The notes beneath the pieces were generated by a model. It saw only the letters and a program-made list of their open reading frames with translations. It did no database searches and was not told the DNA's origin. From Bacteroidota bacterium (GTDB lineage Bacteria; Bacteroidota; Bacteroidia; Palsa-965), in contig JACQAM010000003.1 of the NCBI GenBank assembly GCA_016194975.1, forward strand, positions 1 through 64,000: a DNA stretch of 64,000 nt. Direction: 5' to 3'. How positions within the stretch are numbered: position 1 is the stretch's first letter; every line of letters begins with the position of its first letter. The position numbers and the translations under genes are program-made. Below are positions 26,085-34,272 of this stretch, piece by piece.

Positions 26085-26981
26085 TCACGTTACAGAAAAA
26101 ACCTTTGCAAGTAAAACAGAAACAGGAAGCAGCGCGAGGACGATCAAAGCATAGTGCCAGCCCATGAATGAAACGGAAATGGTAGCGTCCATCGCTATGA
26201 GTGCGAGCACGCCTGCTTTCACTGCCTTGCGGATATTCATTGGTGCGGGATCGGAAAACGCATTGAAAAGCGGCTGGTAAATGAGCGCGGCGAACAGGAT
26301 GGCAAAAGCATCTGTGATGAAAATATCTGTTTTATGGATCACATAAAATGGAATAAAAAGTAATCCGGCGATCACCATCAAATAAAAAAATCCGGCAACA
26401 AGAATTGCTTTTTTATTTCCGCCCATTACTTCCCCGCGGCTGATCATGGTAATTGCAGCAATGTAAATGACCGGCAGGATCGCGAGCGGATAGCAATTGC
26501 GCAGGATCCAAACGGACGCGCTCATTCCTAATAATAAATTCCCACCGCGGCATAATCCCATATTGAGTGGGCCGAAAAATTTATGCGGCTTTGCGAAAAA
26601 ATCGTAATTCAATGCGAATAACGCAACGAAAAAAGCTACTACTCCGCTGAGAAGTGAAACCATGCACGCCGCGCAAATCCCAAAGATCAGAAGGCAAATT
26701 CCGAAAATGGAGGCGCCTTTCCTGCTTGCCAATCCACTTGGAATAGATCGTTCCGGCCTTTCAATTTTATCCAGTTCAGCATCCGCAACATCATTCATTA
26801 CCACACCACCGCCATACAAACCGATCGTTGCAATAATGAGAAAAAAAAGTTTTGAAGAATGATCCGTTACCGTGTCGTAATCTTTCCAGGTTACTAATGA
26901 AAATCCCGCGAGGATATCGGCGACTGCCGTCACAATATTTGCGGGACGCATCAATCGTAAATACGCGAGAATAGTTTTCAT
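26085..26981 (-). CDS. eboC: EboC-like UbiA-family prenyltransferase
   Basis: A 298-residue membrane protein with about eight to nine helices and the first Asp-rich motif NDVADAELDKIERPERSIPSG (residues ~63-83), which binds Mg-prenyl diphosphate in the UbiA family. The second Asp-rich motif is weak (NAFSDPAPMNIRKA near 241), as in other Ebo UbiA homologues. It probably attaches a prenyl chain or handles a lipid carrier for the Ebo metabolite. Its start codon lies in the first copy of a 110-bp tandem duplication, so the spacer to eboB is unusually long. Confidence 0.9.
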   Translation of the reverse strand: MKTILAYLRLMRPANIVTAVADILAGFSLVTWKDYDTVTDHSSKLFFLIIATIGLYGGGVVMNDVADAELDKIERPERSIPSGLASRKGASIFGICLLIFGICAACMVSLLSGVVAFFVALFALNYDFFAKPHKFFGPLNMGLCRGGNLLLGMSASVWILRNCYPLAILPVIYIAAITMISRGEVMGGNKKAILVAGFFYLMVIAGLLFIPFYVIHKTDIFITDAFAILFAALIYQPLFNAFSDPAPMNIRKAVKAGVLALIAMDATISVSFMGWHYALIVLALLPVSVLLAKVFSVT

Positions 26982-27190
26982 TTCACCAATGGATAAATCA
27001 CATTCAACGATTATTTTTCAGGAAAGAAAAATACACAATGCCAAATGACATTGAACATTATTTTTTTCACCTGATGATTTATAGTTTTCATTTCACCAAT
27101 GGATAAATCACATTCAACGATTATTTTTCAGGAAAGAAAAATACACAATGCCAAATGACATTGAACATTATTTTTTTCACCTGATGATTT
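26971..27190. repeat. Perfect 110-bp tandem duplication
   Basis: 26971-27080 and 27081-27190 are identical. Each copy carries the first codons of eboC, the spacer, and the last 14 bases of eboB. The duplication leaves both genes intact but doubles the spacer between them. It is either a very recent slippage event or an assembly artefact. Confidence 0.95.
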
Positions 27191-28085
27191 TCGGATCCTT
27201 CTCTTCCACCAATGGTTTTTGTCCGCCGCGCAGAATGGAATTGCCATGATATTTCAGGTTCTGATCAACGGGATCTGCATTCAGCCAATCGCTCTCGTTG
27301 AATTGTCCGCTTTGTCCGAATGCTTCAAGCGCATTGGAGTAACAGACTTTTTTCACATCGTCTTCAGAAATTCCGCGCTCCAGCATCAGCGCGGCAGTTT
27401 TCGGAACGGCCAGCGGATCGCTCACGCCCCAGTCGGCTGCGGAGTTGATGAAAATATTCTTTGTACCATATTGCTTTACAATTTCCACCATACGTTCATT
27501 TCCCATTTTCGTGTGCGGGTAAATGGTGAAGCCCGCCCAGAATCCGCGGTCGAGCACTTCTTTCACGGTCTCTTCATTGTTATGATCGACGATCACCATG
27601 CGCGGGGAAAGGTTGTGTTCCAATACAACATCCATGCTGCGTGAAGTTCCTTTTTTCTTGTCGCGGTGCGGCGTATGGATCTGCACGGGAAGTTTTGCTT
27701 CTTTCGCCAATTCCAGTTGCAACCGGTAATATTTATCTTCAAGATCCGTCTGGTCGTCATAGCCGATCTCTCCTACTCCAACCACTCCGTCTTTGTAAAT
27801 GAATTTCGGAAGCAGGTGCATCACCTGTTCGGCGAGCGCTTCGTTATTTGCTTCTTTTGAATTCAACCCGATGGTACAGTAATGTTTTATTCCGAATTGA
27901 CTGGCACGGAATCTTTCGAAACCCACGAGCGTATTGAAATAATCGAGAAAAGTTCCGGCCGAAGTGCGCAATTGTCCCTGCCAGAAAGAAGGTTCAATGA
28001 TGGCCACAATTCCGGCCTTGCGCATGGCTTCATAGTCGTCGGTCGTGCGCGAGACCATGTGTATGTGAGGATCGATGTATTTCAT
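27177..28085 (-). CDS. eboB: EboB-like TatD-family metal hydrolase
   Basis: A 302-residue amidohydrolase-fold protein with the N-terminal DPHIHMVS metal motif, VGVGEIGYD, LPVQIHTPHRDK and IVDHNNEETV blocks, and the NSAADWG Asp near the end. TatD enzymes are metal-dependent nucleases or hydrolases. The Ebo paralogues form their own branch whose substrate is unknown. It follows eboA by 80 bases. Confidence 0.88.
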   Translation of the reverse strand: MKYIDPHIHMVSRTTDDYEAMRKAGIVAIIEPSFWQGQLRTSAGTFLDYFNTLVGFERFRASQFGIKHYCTIGLNSKEANNEALAEQVMHLLPKFIYKDGVVGVGEIGYDDQTDLEDKYYRLQLELAKEAKLPVQIHTPHRDKKKGTSRSMDVVLEHNLSPRMVIVDHNNEETVKEVLDRGFWAGFTIYPHTKMGNERMVEIVKQYGTKNIFINSAADWGVSDPLAVPKTAALMLERGISEDDVKKVCYSNALEAFGQSGQFNESDWLNADPVDQNLKYHGNSILRGGQKPLVEEKDPKIIR

Positions 28086-28165
28086 TCTGATAATTTACGA
28101 TGTACAATTTACGATTTGAAATTCTGACTGGCTATTTTAAACTGACGCTGAGAACTGTCGCTTTT

Positions 28166-29068
28166 TTATTTAGTAGTCCATATTTCAACCCCGAGATTTC
28201 TCCAGTTGAGTTCTCCGCTTTCCACTTTCATTTTGTATTCACTCATCGCATAAATTTCTTCAGCATCAGTGATCTGGCATTGCGAACAACAGATTGCAGC
28301 TGCCATTCGCTCGAAATAATTTTCACTTCGCGATAGGCGATACATATCAGTCATGTCTTTCATTTCAAGAAAATCTCCAACCAATTGCCAGGTCTCCGGA
28401 TTCAGTTCTCTTCCCGCAGCCCAGCGCTCGTGCGCGTAATCGCTTGCCATGTGCGCGAGTTTTTTATTCGGCCGCTTGTGTAAATTCTGAATTTTATACA
28501 ATGGCTTTCCTACAAAAAGAGACTTCAACACCATCTGGTTGAATGCATCTTCCGGAAGATAATTCGACGGAAACGGGTTTTCATTGGCAACAGCTTCAAA
28601 AACTTCTCCCATATTTGAACGAACACCTTCCATGCATCGCGGAATAAATTTTTCCGGAAAATAAAAAAGAGGAAGCGCAGAATAGATCACCACCTGCTCA
28701 CCGGCATCGGCCGTAGAAAAAAGATCTTCAATAGTATGCACATATTCAGTTTCATTCTCATTAGGAATCTGCAAAAGGATCAGCGTGCGGACCGCTTTAT
28801 CAATTGAACGCGGCGGCCTCCATCCTTCACAGATCTTTCCGGCTTGCGCATATTCATCTGCAGAAAATTTCAATTCCGATCTTCCGAATAAGCGAACTGC
28901 TTTACTGAATGCATTCGATAAATAATCCGCCGAAGTATTTTCTTTCAGCCCGCTCAGCACGCTTTCCAGTTCCTCGTTAATATTTTTTTCAAGAATACCG
29001 CCCAGTTTTTCCTTCAGGAATTTCTTCGCCTTGGAAACATCAGTCGGTAAAAATGAAATTATACTCAT
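28166..29068 (-). CDS. eboA: EboA-domain protein
   Basis: A 300-residue, mainly helical protein without a signal peptide. It carries the features of EboA, the first gene of ebo clusters: WRPPRSIDKAVRTLILLQI, AGEQVVIYSALPLFYFPE, PFPSNYLPEDAFNQMVLKSL and LAHMASDYAHERWAAGR, where the last two look like repeat-type helical blocks. Function unknown. It starts the eboABCDE operon. Its promoter region has been changed by insertion of a small mobile element 5 bases upstream of the -7 box. Confidence 0.87.
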   Translation of the reverse strand: MSIISFLPTDVSKAKKFLKEKLGGILEKNINEELESVLSGLKENTSADYLSNAFSKAVRLFGRSELKFSADEYAQAGKICEGWRPPRSIDKAVRTLILLQIPNENETEYVHTIEDLFSTADAGEQVVIYSALPLFYFPEKFIPRCMEGVRSNMGEVFEAVANENPFPSNYLPEDAFNQMVLKSLFVGKPLYKIQNLHKRPNKKLAHMASDYAHERWAAGRELNPETWQLVGDFLEMKDMTDMYRLSRSENYFERMAAAICCSQCQITDAEEIYAMSEYKMKVESGELNWRNLGVEIWTTK

Positions 29069-29087
29069 CGTGCTTTTTATTGCATTG

Positions 29088-29095
29088 CAAATATA
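29088..29095 (-). promoter_or_regulatory. -7 box of the ebo operon
   Basis: TATATTTG on the minus strand matches the Bacteroidota TAnnTTTG -7 element, 19 bases before the eboA ATG. The expected -33 position now falls inside the mobile element that starts at 29101. Confidence 0.5.
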
Positions 29096-29100
29096 CTAAT

Positions 29101-29205
29101 GGGCATCTCTAAAAACACCGAAATGCAAGGCGGGATTTACTATTGGTAAATGAGGATTTTGAGGACGTAGCCCAACGCAGCAGTTCGAAGTTATTAGAGA
29201 TGCCC
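29101..29205. mobile_element. MITE family B, copy 1 (105 bp, 4-bp TSD)
   Basis: Ends GGGCATCTCTAA and TTAGAGATGCCC are perfect inverted repeats. TAAT flanks the element on both sides (29097-29100 and 29206-29209). It has no coding capacity. A second copy lies at 51027-51149 and shares nearly all of the interior (gaggattttgaggacg, cccaacgcagcagttcgaag). Confidence 0.9.
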
Positions 29206-29352
29206 TAATGTCATTGGCCAAATGTCATTAGCTATTGGACATTCGGAAATTCTCATTGGAAAATCATTTGCTTTTTTCTTTGGGCGTGCCCGACTCAGCA
29301 TCATTCGGGCGGGCCTCACGCAAGGGAATATTTAGTTGCCTCTGAAACACCA
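29206..29352. other. Spacer between two mobile elements
   Basis: 147 bases separate the family B and family A elements upstream of menG. They hold several copies of an attggcca/tcattgg-type motif and no gene. The whole eboA-menG divergent spacer (29069-29553) is therefore more than half mobile-element sequence. Confidence 0.5.
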
Positions 29353-29502
29353 GGTAGTGGGTCAGTTTGAAAATTCTTAGCGCCTTAGCGTCTTTGCGGT
29401 TTAATAAAAGAATGGTTTAGGAACCGCCCTTCAATTCTTCAGGGCAGGCTGCGGCGCCAAGGCGCGAAGTTGAATCGGAAAAGAGCAAACTGAGCCACTA
29501 CC
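29353..29502. mobile_element. MITE family A, copy 2 (150 bp)
   Basis: Same terminal repeats (GGTAGTGGGTCAGTTTG and CAAACTGAGCCACTACC) and same first ~80 bases as copy 1. It carries an extra inner hairpin segment (cttcaattcttcagggcagg). The flanks aaacacca and gaacacca agree at 7 of 8 bases, an aged 8-bp target duplication. Confidence 0.88.
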
Positions 29503-29553
29503 GAACACCAACCGAAAACAGGCAACTGCCAACAGTTAGCTACCTTTGCACGT

Positions 29554-30297
29554 ATGTCATCCACCATTACGCCTTACGATTCCACGACCGGAAAAAAAAC
29601 GCAGGTCGCAAAGATGTTCGACAACATCGCGCATCGGTACGATTTCATCAATACGTTGCTTTCGTTTGGAATTCACAAAAGCTGGAGAAGAAAAGCGGTG
29701 AAAAAACTTCTGAAGTTTCATCCCAAAACAGTTCTTGATGTGGCAACCGGCACCGGCGATTTTGCGATTGTAAGTCTGAAAAAACTTAATCCCGAAAAAA
29801 TTGTCGGCGTGGATATTTCCGAAGGCATGCTCGCGTGCGGGAGAGAAAAACTGAAAAAAGCAGGACTCGAAAAAAAAATTAAATTGCAATATGGCGATTC
29901 GGAAAATCTTCCATTTGCTGATAATACTTTTGATGCGATCACCGTGGGATTCGGCGTCAGGAATTTTGAATCGCTTGAGAAAGGGCTTGCTTGCATGCTG
30001 CGTGTTCTTAAACCCGGCGGCACACTGGTGATCCTGGAATTTTCACGCCCTTCGAAATTCCCTGCAAAGCAATTCTACAATTTTCATTTTTATAAATTGA
30101 CTCCCGCTATTGGCGGAATGATCTCGAAAGACAAAAAGGCCTATCGTTATCTTCCTGAATCGGTGAAAGTATTTCCCGACGGAAAAGCATTCACCGATAT
30201 TCTTGAAAAAACCGGATTTGTGAATACAACAAGGCAACCTTTGGCTTTTGGCATCGCCTCTATCTATACAGGGATGAAGGAACAGGTTAAACAATAA
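29554..30297 (+). CDS. ubiE: Demethylmenaquinone methyltransferase (MenG/UbiE)
   Basis: A 247-residue class-I SAM methyltransferase that makes the last step of menaquinone synthesis. Motifs: NTLLSFGIHKSWRR near the N-terminus, the SAM site LDVATGTGDFAI (~60-71), GVDISEGMLACG, and the UbiE signature VGFGVRNFES. Bacteroidota use menaquinone, so the demethylmenaquinone substrate is the natural reading. A TACCTTTG -7-like box lies at 29541-29548. The porT gene follows by 31 bases, an order often seen in Bacteroidota. Confidence 0.95.
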   Translation: MSSTITPYDSTTGKKTQVAKMFDNIAHRYDFINTLLSFGIHKSWRRKAVKKLLKFHPKTVLDVATGTGDFAIVSLKKLNPEKIVGVDISEGMLACGREKLKKAGLEKKIKLQYGDSENLPFADNTFDAITVGFGVRNFESLEKGLACMLRVLKPGGTLVILEFSRPSKFPAKQFYNFHFYKLTPAIGGMISKDKKAYRYLPESVKVFPDGKAFTDILEKTGFVNTTRQPLAFGIASIYTGMKEQVKQ

Positions 30298-30328
30298 ACT
30301 TATCTTTGAACCCGTTAAATAATTGACA

Positions 30329-31057
30329 ATGCGTTTCATTTTTTTGCGGTTCATTCTTTTTGTTTCACTGCTGCCGGCAGCACTTTGTGCACAACAGGGC
30401 GCGCAGTCGGCCATGAACCGTGCCGAATATTATGGCGACCCTATCCACTTCGGATTTTATCTCGGCGTAAACAGGACGAATTTCGTAATCACGCCCGTGC
30501 AAAACTGGAGAAGTGTGGCCGGCGATTCATTGAAAACAATTTTATCAAAGCCGGCTACCGGGTTCAACCTGGGAATTGTTTCAGAATTGCGAATGATGGA
30601 GTATGTAACGCTGCGTTTCACTCCCGATATTGCTTTCGGTTCGCGCGAACTCGAATACCATTTTGCCGGACAGGACACGTTCGATATTGTAAAAAAAGTA
30701 GAATCTACTTTTCTTGATTTCCCGCTCGATGTAAAAGTGCGTTCGAAACGTCTCGGAAATTTTGCAGCTTACATGATCGGTGGTGGAAAATATGTGCTCG
30801 ATCTCGCATCGCAGAAAGATGTAAATAATGCTTCTGTTTCTTCGGCGCAGCAAGTGGTGAAGATCGCGAGAGACGACTGGGCCTACGAAGCAGGAGCCGG
30901 TGTCGATTTTTTTCTTCCTTATTTTAAATTCGGAATTGAGTTGAAACTTTCCATGGGACTGCGCAACCTGCTCATTAAAGACGACACCGTTTACGCACGC
31001 ACGCTCGATTCGCTGAAATCGCAGGTGTTTCTTGTTTCCTTCACATTCGAGGGATAA
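30329..31057 (+). CDS. porT: Type IX secretion system protein PorT
   Basis: With the ATG at 30329 the product has 242 residues and a signal peptide (MRFIFLRFILFVSLLPAALC). Its beta-barrel pattern and the segments IHFGFYLGVNRTNF, TGFNLGIVSELRMMEY, TFLDFPLDVKVRSKRLGN and KFGIELKLSMGLRNLL match PorT. PorT is an outer-membrane part of the type IX secretion machine needed to export proteins with C-terminal sorting domains, several of which are encoded in this window. It sits after menG, as in many relatives. Confidence 0.9.
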   Translation: MRFIFLRFILFVSLLPAALCAQQGAQSAMNRAEYYGDPIHFGFYLGVNRTNFVITPVQNWRSVAGDSLKTILSKPATGFNLGIVSELRMMEYVTLRFTPDIAFGSRELEYHFAGQDTFDIVKKVESTFLDFPLDVKVRSKRLGNFAAYMIGGGKYVLDLASQKDVNNASVSSAQQVVKIARDDWAYEAGAGVDFFLPYFKFGIELKLSMGLRNLLIKDDTVYARTLDSLKSQVFLVSFTFEG

Positions 31058-31063
31058 TCCGAC

Positions 31064-32635
31064 ATGATCCGTTCACTTCAATTAGCGCTCACGCCTGCAC
31101 AGGCGAATGACGCGCGGGAAATACGTGCGCAGATATGCGAAGCCACTGGTATCGATCCTGAATCACTGAATGGTTTTCTATTGCGCAAAAGATCCATTGA
31201 TGCACGTTCGCGTTTTGTGAAGATCATGCTCAGCGTAGATGTTTTCATTGACGAACCGGTGATGAATAAAATTTTCTCCTGGCAACCGAAAGAGGTGAGT
31301 GGAAAAGAAGAAGTGGTTATCATCGGGGCAGGCCCTGCGGGATTATTCGCAGCACTGCGTTTGATTGATCTCGGGAAAAAACCAATTCTTCTCGAACGCG
31401 GAAAAGATGTACGAAGAAGAAGACGTGATCTTGCTATACTCAATAAAGAAATGATCGTGGATCCCGATTCCAATTATTGTTTTGGCGAAGGCGGAGCAGG
31501 AACCTATTCCGATGGAAAATTATACACGCGTTCCGGAAAAAGAGGAGACATCAATTCTGTACTGGAATTATTTGTGGCCCATGGCGCCGATGAAAATATT
31601 CTCATTGATGCGCATCCGCACATAGGAACCAACAAACTACCGGAGATCATCGTGAAGATCCGGGAGAATATTCTTGCTTCCGGCGGAGAGATTCATTTCG
31701 ATACGCGCGTAACTGATTTTATGCTCAATGAAAAAAAGATCATTTCAGTCACTGCTGTCCGGAATGGAACGGAAAAAGAATTTCCTGCAAAGAATATTAT
31801 TCTCGCCACCGGCCATTCTGCGCGCGATATTTTCGAACTGCTTCATCGCAAAAAAATTCTGATCGAGGCAAAACCATTCGCGATGGGCGTGCGCGTGGAG
31901 CATCCGCAGGAACTGATCGATTCATTGCAATATCGTTGTCGTGTGGAAGAAGTGCAGAACCTGAGAAAATATTTACCGCCTGCTCCCTACTCGCTCGTTC
32001 ACCAGGTGGATGGAAAAGGAGTTTATTCTTTCTGCATGTGCCCGGGCGGAATCATTGCGCCATGCGCGACCGCTCAGGAAGAAATTGTGACGAATGGATG
32101 GTCGCCTTCGAAGAGAAATAATCCATTTGCAAATTCCGGCATCGTTGTTCCGGTTGATCCGTTGGAATTGAAAAATGAAAATGGTAGTGCGGAATTTTCA
32201 GGATTGAATTTTCAGCGTCAGCTCGAACGTGCAGCATGGGAAGCCGGCGGAAAAACCCAAGTCGCACCCGCGCAGGCGCTCGCTGATTTTGCCTATGGAA
32301 ATTTTTCGCGCAAACTTCCGGAATGCTCCTATACGCCGGGAATTATTTCTGCGCCGCTGCACGAATTACTTCCCGCATCTATCGGGAAAAGATTGCAGGA
32401 AGGATTCCGTGAATTCGGAAAAAAAATGAAAGGATACCTTTCGAATGAAGCCGTGGTGGTTGGAGTGGAATCGAGAACATCTTCTCCCGTGCGCATTCCG
32501 CGCGATAAAGAAAAATTGCATCACGTAGAGATCACGAATCTTTTTCCGTGCGGAGAAGGAGCAGGATATGCGGGAGGAATTGTTTCTGCGGCAATGGACG
32601 GGCAGAAATGTGCGGAGATGATCGCGGTTCTGTAA
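31064..32635 (+). CDS. FAD-dependent oxidoreductase of unknown substrate
   Basis: A 523-residue NAD(P)/FAD-binding protein of the widespread uncharacterised family with an N-terminal ~80-residue domain. The dinucleotide site is VVIIGAGPAGLFAALRL (~85-101), then ERGKDVRRRRRD, CFGEGGAGTYSDGKLYTR, an ATGHSARDIFELL strand, and the C-terminal GEGAGYAGGIVSAAMDG that closes the FAD site. The family is conserved in many bacteria with no firm reaction. It follows porT by 6 bases and may share its transcript. Confidence 0.9.
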   Translation: MIRSLQLALTPAQANDAREIRAQICEATGIDPESLNGFLLRKRSIDARSRFVKIMLSVDVFIDEPVMNKIFSWQPKEVSGKEEVVIIGAGPAGLFAALRLIDLGKKPILLERGKDVRRRRRDLAILNKEMIVDPDSNYCFGEGGAGTYSDGKLYTRSGKRGDINSVLELFVAHGADENILIDAHPHIGTNKLPEIIVKIRENILASGGEIHFDTRVTDFMLNEKKIISVTAVRNGTEKEFPAKNIILATGHSARDIFELLHRKKILIEAKPFAMGVRVEHPQELIDSLQYRCRVEEVQNLRKYLPPAPYSLVHQVDGKGVYSFCMCPGGIIAPCATAQEEIVTNGWSPSKRNNPFANSGIVVPVDPLELKNENGSAEFSGLNFQRQLERAAWEAGGKTQVAPAQALADFAYGNFSRKLPECSYTPGIISAPLHELLPASIGKRLQEGFREFGKKMKGYLSNEAVVVGVESRTSSPVRIPRDKEKLHHVEITNLFPCGEGAGYAGGIVSAAMDGQKCAEMIAVL

Positions 32636-32647
32636 ATTGCTTCGTTA

Positions 32648-33212
32648 ATGAAGGCGATAAAACTAATTGCATTTATCATTTTAATTTTTCCATTGACGGA
32701 ATGCCGTGAAAAGAAAGCAATATCTATTGAGCATCCGACCTATATTCCTACTTACGAAATTGCAGATTGTTCCCAACTTGACACGCTGGTTATTAGAGGC
32801 TGTTTAAAATTCATTTTTTGAAATTGTTATGATGCCATTTTTGTTCAGCCGAGGCGCATTTTGCAGGCCATAGTGGAGCGACTACGGCCAAGAAATGCAA
32901 CGAAGGATGGACAAAAATGGCGCATAACAAAACAGAAGGATGAAATTTAAACAGCCTCTTAATGTAAGTTTTCAGGGTAAGAATATTTACTTCCAAAATC
33001 CTGAATTGATTTGTAAAGATTCAATCCCGGTATTCACCACAAGAAAAGTAGTGGTCAACGATTCGATTGAACTTTCGTTCGACAGCATTAATTCCAGCGC
33101 ATTCGAAATTGCATTGACAAGGATGAAATTTCAGATGAATGATCCGGTGAAAATAAAATTGATCCATGTTTCAGAAGTGAGGCCGAAGATGCTTGGCCCT
33201 GAAGTGCGCTGA
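32648..33212 (+). pseudogene. Small lipoprotein gene broken by a mobile element
   Basis: An ATG at 32648 opens a lipoprotein: MKAIKLIAFIILIFPLTEC with Cys in the lipobox, then ~30 residues ending DTLVI. The frame then enters the 163-bp element at 32796 and stops at CLKFIF. After the element the same protein resumes as NVSFQGKNIYFQNPELICKD and ends at 33212. Removing the element and one TTA copy joins DTLVI to NVSFQG in frame and gives a protein of ~132 residues. The downstream half alone can be read from an ATG in the element (32940) but would lack an export signal. Original function unknown. Confidence 0.85.
32796..32958. mobile_element. MITE family C (163 bp, TTA target duplication)
   Basis: Ends GAGGCTGTTTAAAATTCAT and, in reverse complement, GAGGCTGTTTAAATTTCAT are near-perfect inverted repeats. 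TTA flanks both sides (32793-32795, 32959-32961). The interior holds an imperfect palindrome (gatgccatttttgt ... acaaaaatggcgcat) and no gene. A relic with the same ends is at 6811-6851. Confidence 0.9.
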
Positions 33213-33743
33213 TCATGCATTGAGAAAACGTATTCCTTCTTTCATCAGCTCAGCGAATTTTTTTTCAAGCGGTTCATTTATTCCTTTTATTTTTTCTATC
33301 ACCGCTTCTGCCCAGAATAAATAATCGCGCCTGCGATCCATTCCCCAGTTTCCCGGAGGTGCATAAAGAATATCGTACACATTGCAGATCTTATCACTCA
33401 GGCGAATGAATCGCGCTTCCCGCGACAACGAAGCAGCAGAATCAAGTTGTGCTTTTTTTCTTTCATCTTTCGAAAGCGATTTATCATCCGTCAATTCAAG
33501 AACGATTTTTTCTACCCGCTTCCCGAATTTTTCACGGATGTCCTGACCCGTCACCTGCGTATCTTCTACTACATCGTGCAGCACGGCAGCAATAAGAATT
33601 TCATGATCATCAATTCCTCCTTCTGAAATGAGCAGGTGCATCACTTCAAGCGGATGATTGATATAAGGCGTGTGTCCGTCTTTCCGCACTTGGCCCGAAT
33701 GACATTCAGAAGCAAAAAGAATAGCGTCTATCAGGAGTTTCAT
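33213..33743 (-). CDS. HD-domain phosphohydrolase (SpoT hydrolase-like)
   Basis: A 176-residue stand-alone HD protein resembling the ppGpp-hydrolase domain of RelA/SpoT and MESH1. It has the first His (AILFASECHSGQVRKDG), the YINHPLEV segment, the HD pair in IAAVLHDVVEDT (~51-62), and the later RLSDKICNVYDI Asp (~138). It lacks synthetase and regulatory domains. It may hydrolyse ppGpp or another nucleotide. It overlaps the upstream DUF721 gene by one base. Confidence 0.85.
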   Translation of the reverse strand: MKLLIDAILFASECHSGQVRKDGHTPYINHPLEVMHLLISEGGIDDHEILIAAVLHDVVEDTQVTGQDIREKFGKRVEKIVLELTDDKSLSKDERKKAQLDSAASLSREARFIRLSDKICNVYDILYAPPGNWGMDRRRDYLFWAEAVIEKIKGINEPLEKKFAELMKEGIRFLNA

Positions 33744-34039
33744 CAGCGTAATACAATATCATCGATCACATTTGCGCCTGCTTCGGAATTGAGCATACTG
33801 ATGATCTTTGTTTTTCCATAAGAAAGTTCTTCACGAAGCGGAGCAGAATTCAATTCAATAAAAAGAATCCTGTTATTGATCTGCATTTTCTTCGTGTATT
33901 TTGATATCACCGGCCCCATCACTTTTTCCCAGGAATTCAGGACTTTCAGTTCATTTATTTTCCCATCAAGCCGGTAAGTTTCCATCATTTCCCGTATCGC
34001 CTCAGCTATCGTGTACTCATTTCCTTTTTTGACTGTCAT
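33743..34039 (-). CDS. DUF721-family (DciA-like) protein
   Basis: A 98-residue protein with the DUF721 pattern: an N-terminal helix (YTIAEAIREMMETYRLDGKI), the NSWEKVMGPVISKYTKK motif, and NRILFIELNSAPLREELSYG. Members such as DciA bind the replicative helicase. In Bacteroidota the role is usually inferred to be nucleic-acid binding. It forms a two-gene operon with the HD hydrolase. Confidence 0.85.
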   Translation of the reverse strand: MTVKKGNEYTIAEAIREMMETYRLDGKINELKVLNSWEKVMGPVISKYTKKMQINNRILFIELNSAPLREELSYGKTKIISMLNSEAGANVIDDIVLR

Positions 34040-34272
34040 CGCGATCAGGATTAATTGTTTGTGAATTTAAGAAGACGATGTTAAAAAAATTATCCTGTTC
34101 AAAAGATTTCCGGCTGGTTAACAACGTAGTTTATCAATTAATTTTCAATAATTTACGAGGAGATTGTACCCTTTCTGATCTTTGGCGTTATGTGAATATA
34201 AACTTGCCAATGACTTGACATTCAAAGGATAACTTTAGTATATTAGCAGGTCTGGCAGACACCCTATTTACC

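Noticed and set aside
32940-33212. A separate 90-residue gene starting inside the mobile element
   Set aside because: Its first codons come from the element end and it lacks an export signal. It is the 3' half of the broken lipoprotein gene.
34215-34245. TTGACA/TATATT sigma-70-like promoter before the T9SS gene at 34273
   Set aside because: The match is to the E. coli consensus, not to the TTTG/TAnnTTTG pattern used by Bacteroidota, and the region is AT-rich, so the match may be chance.
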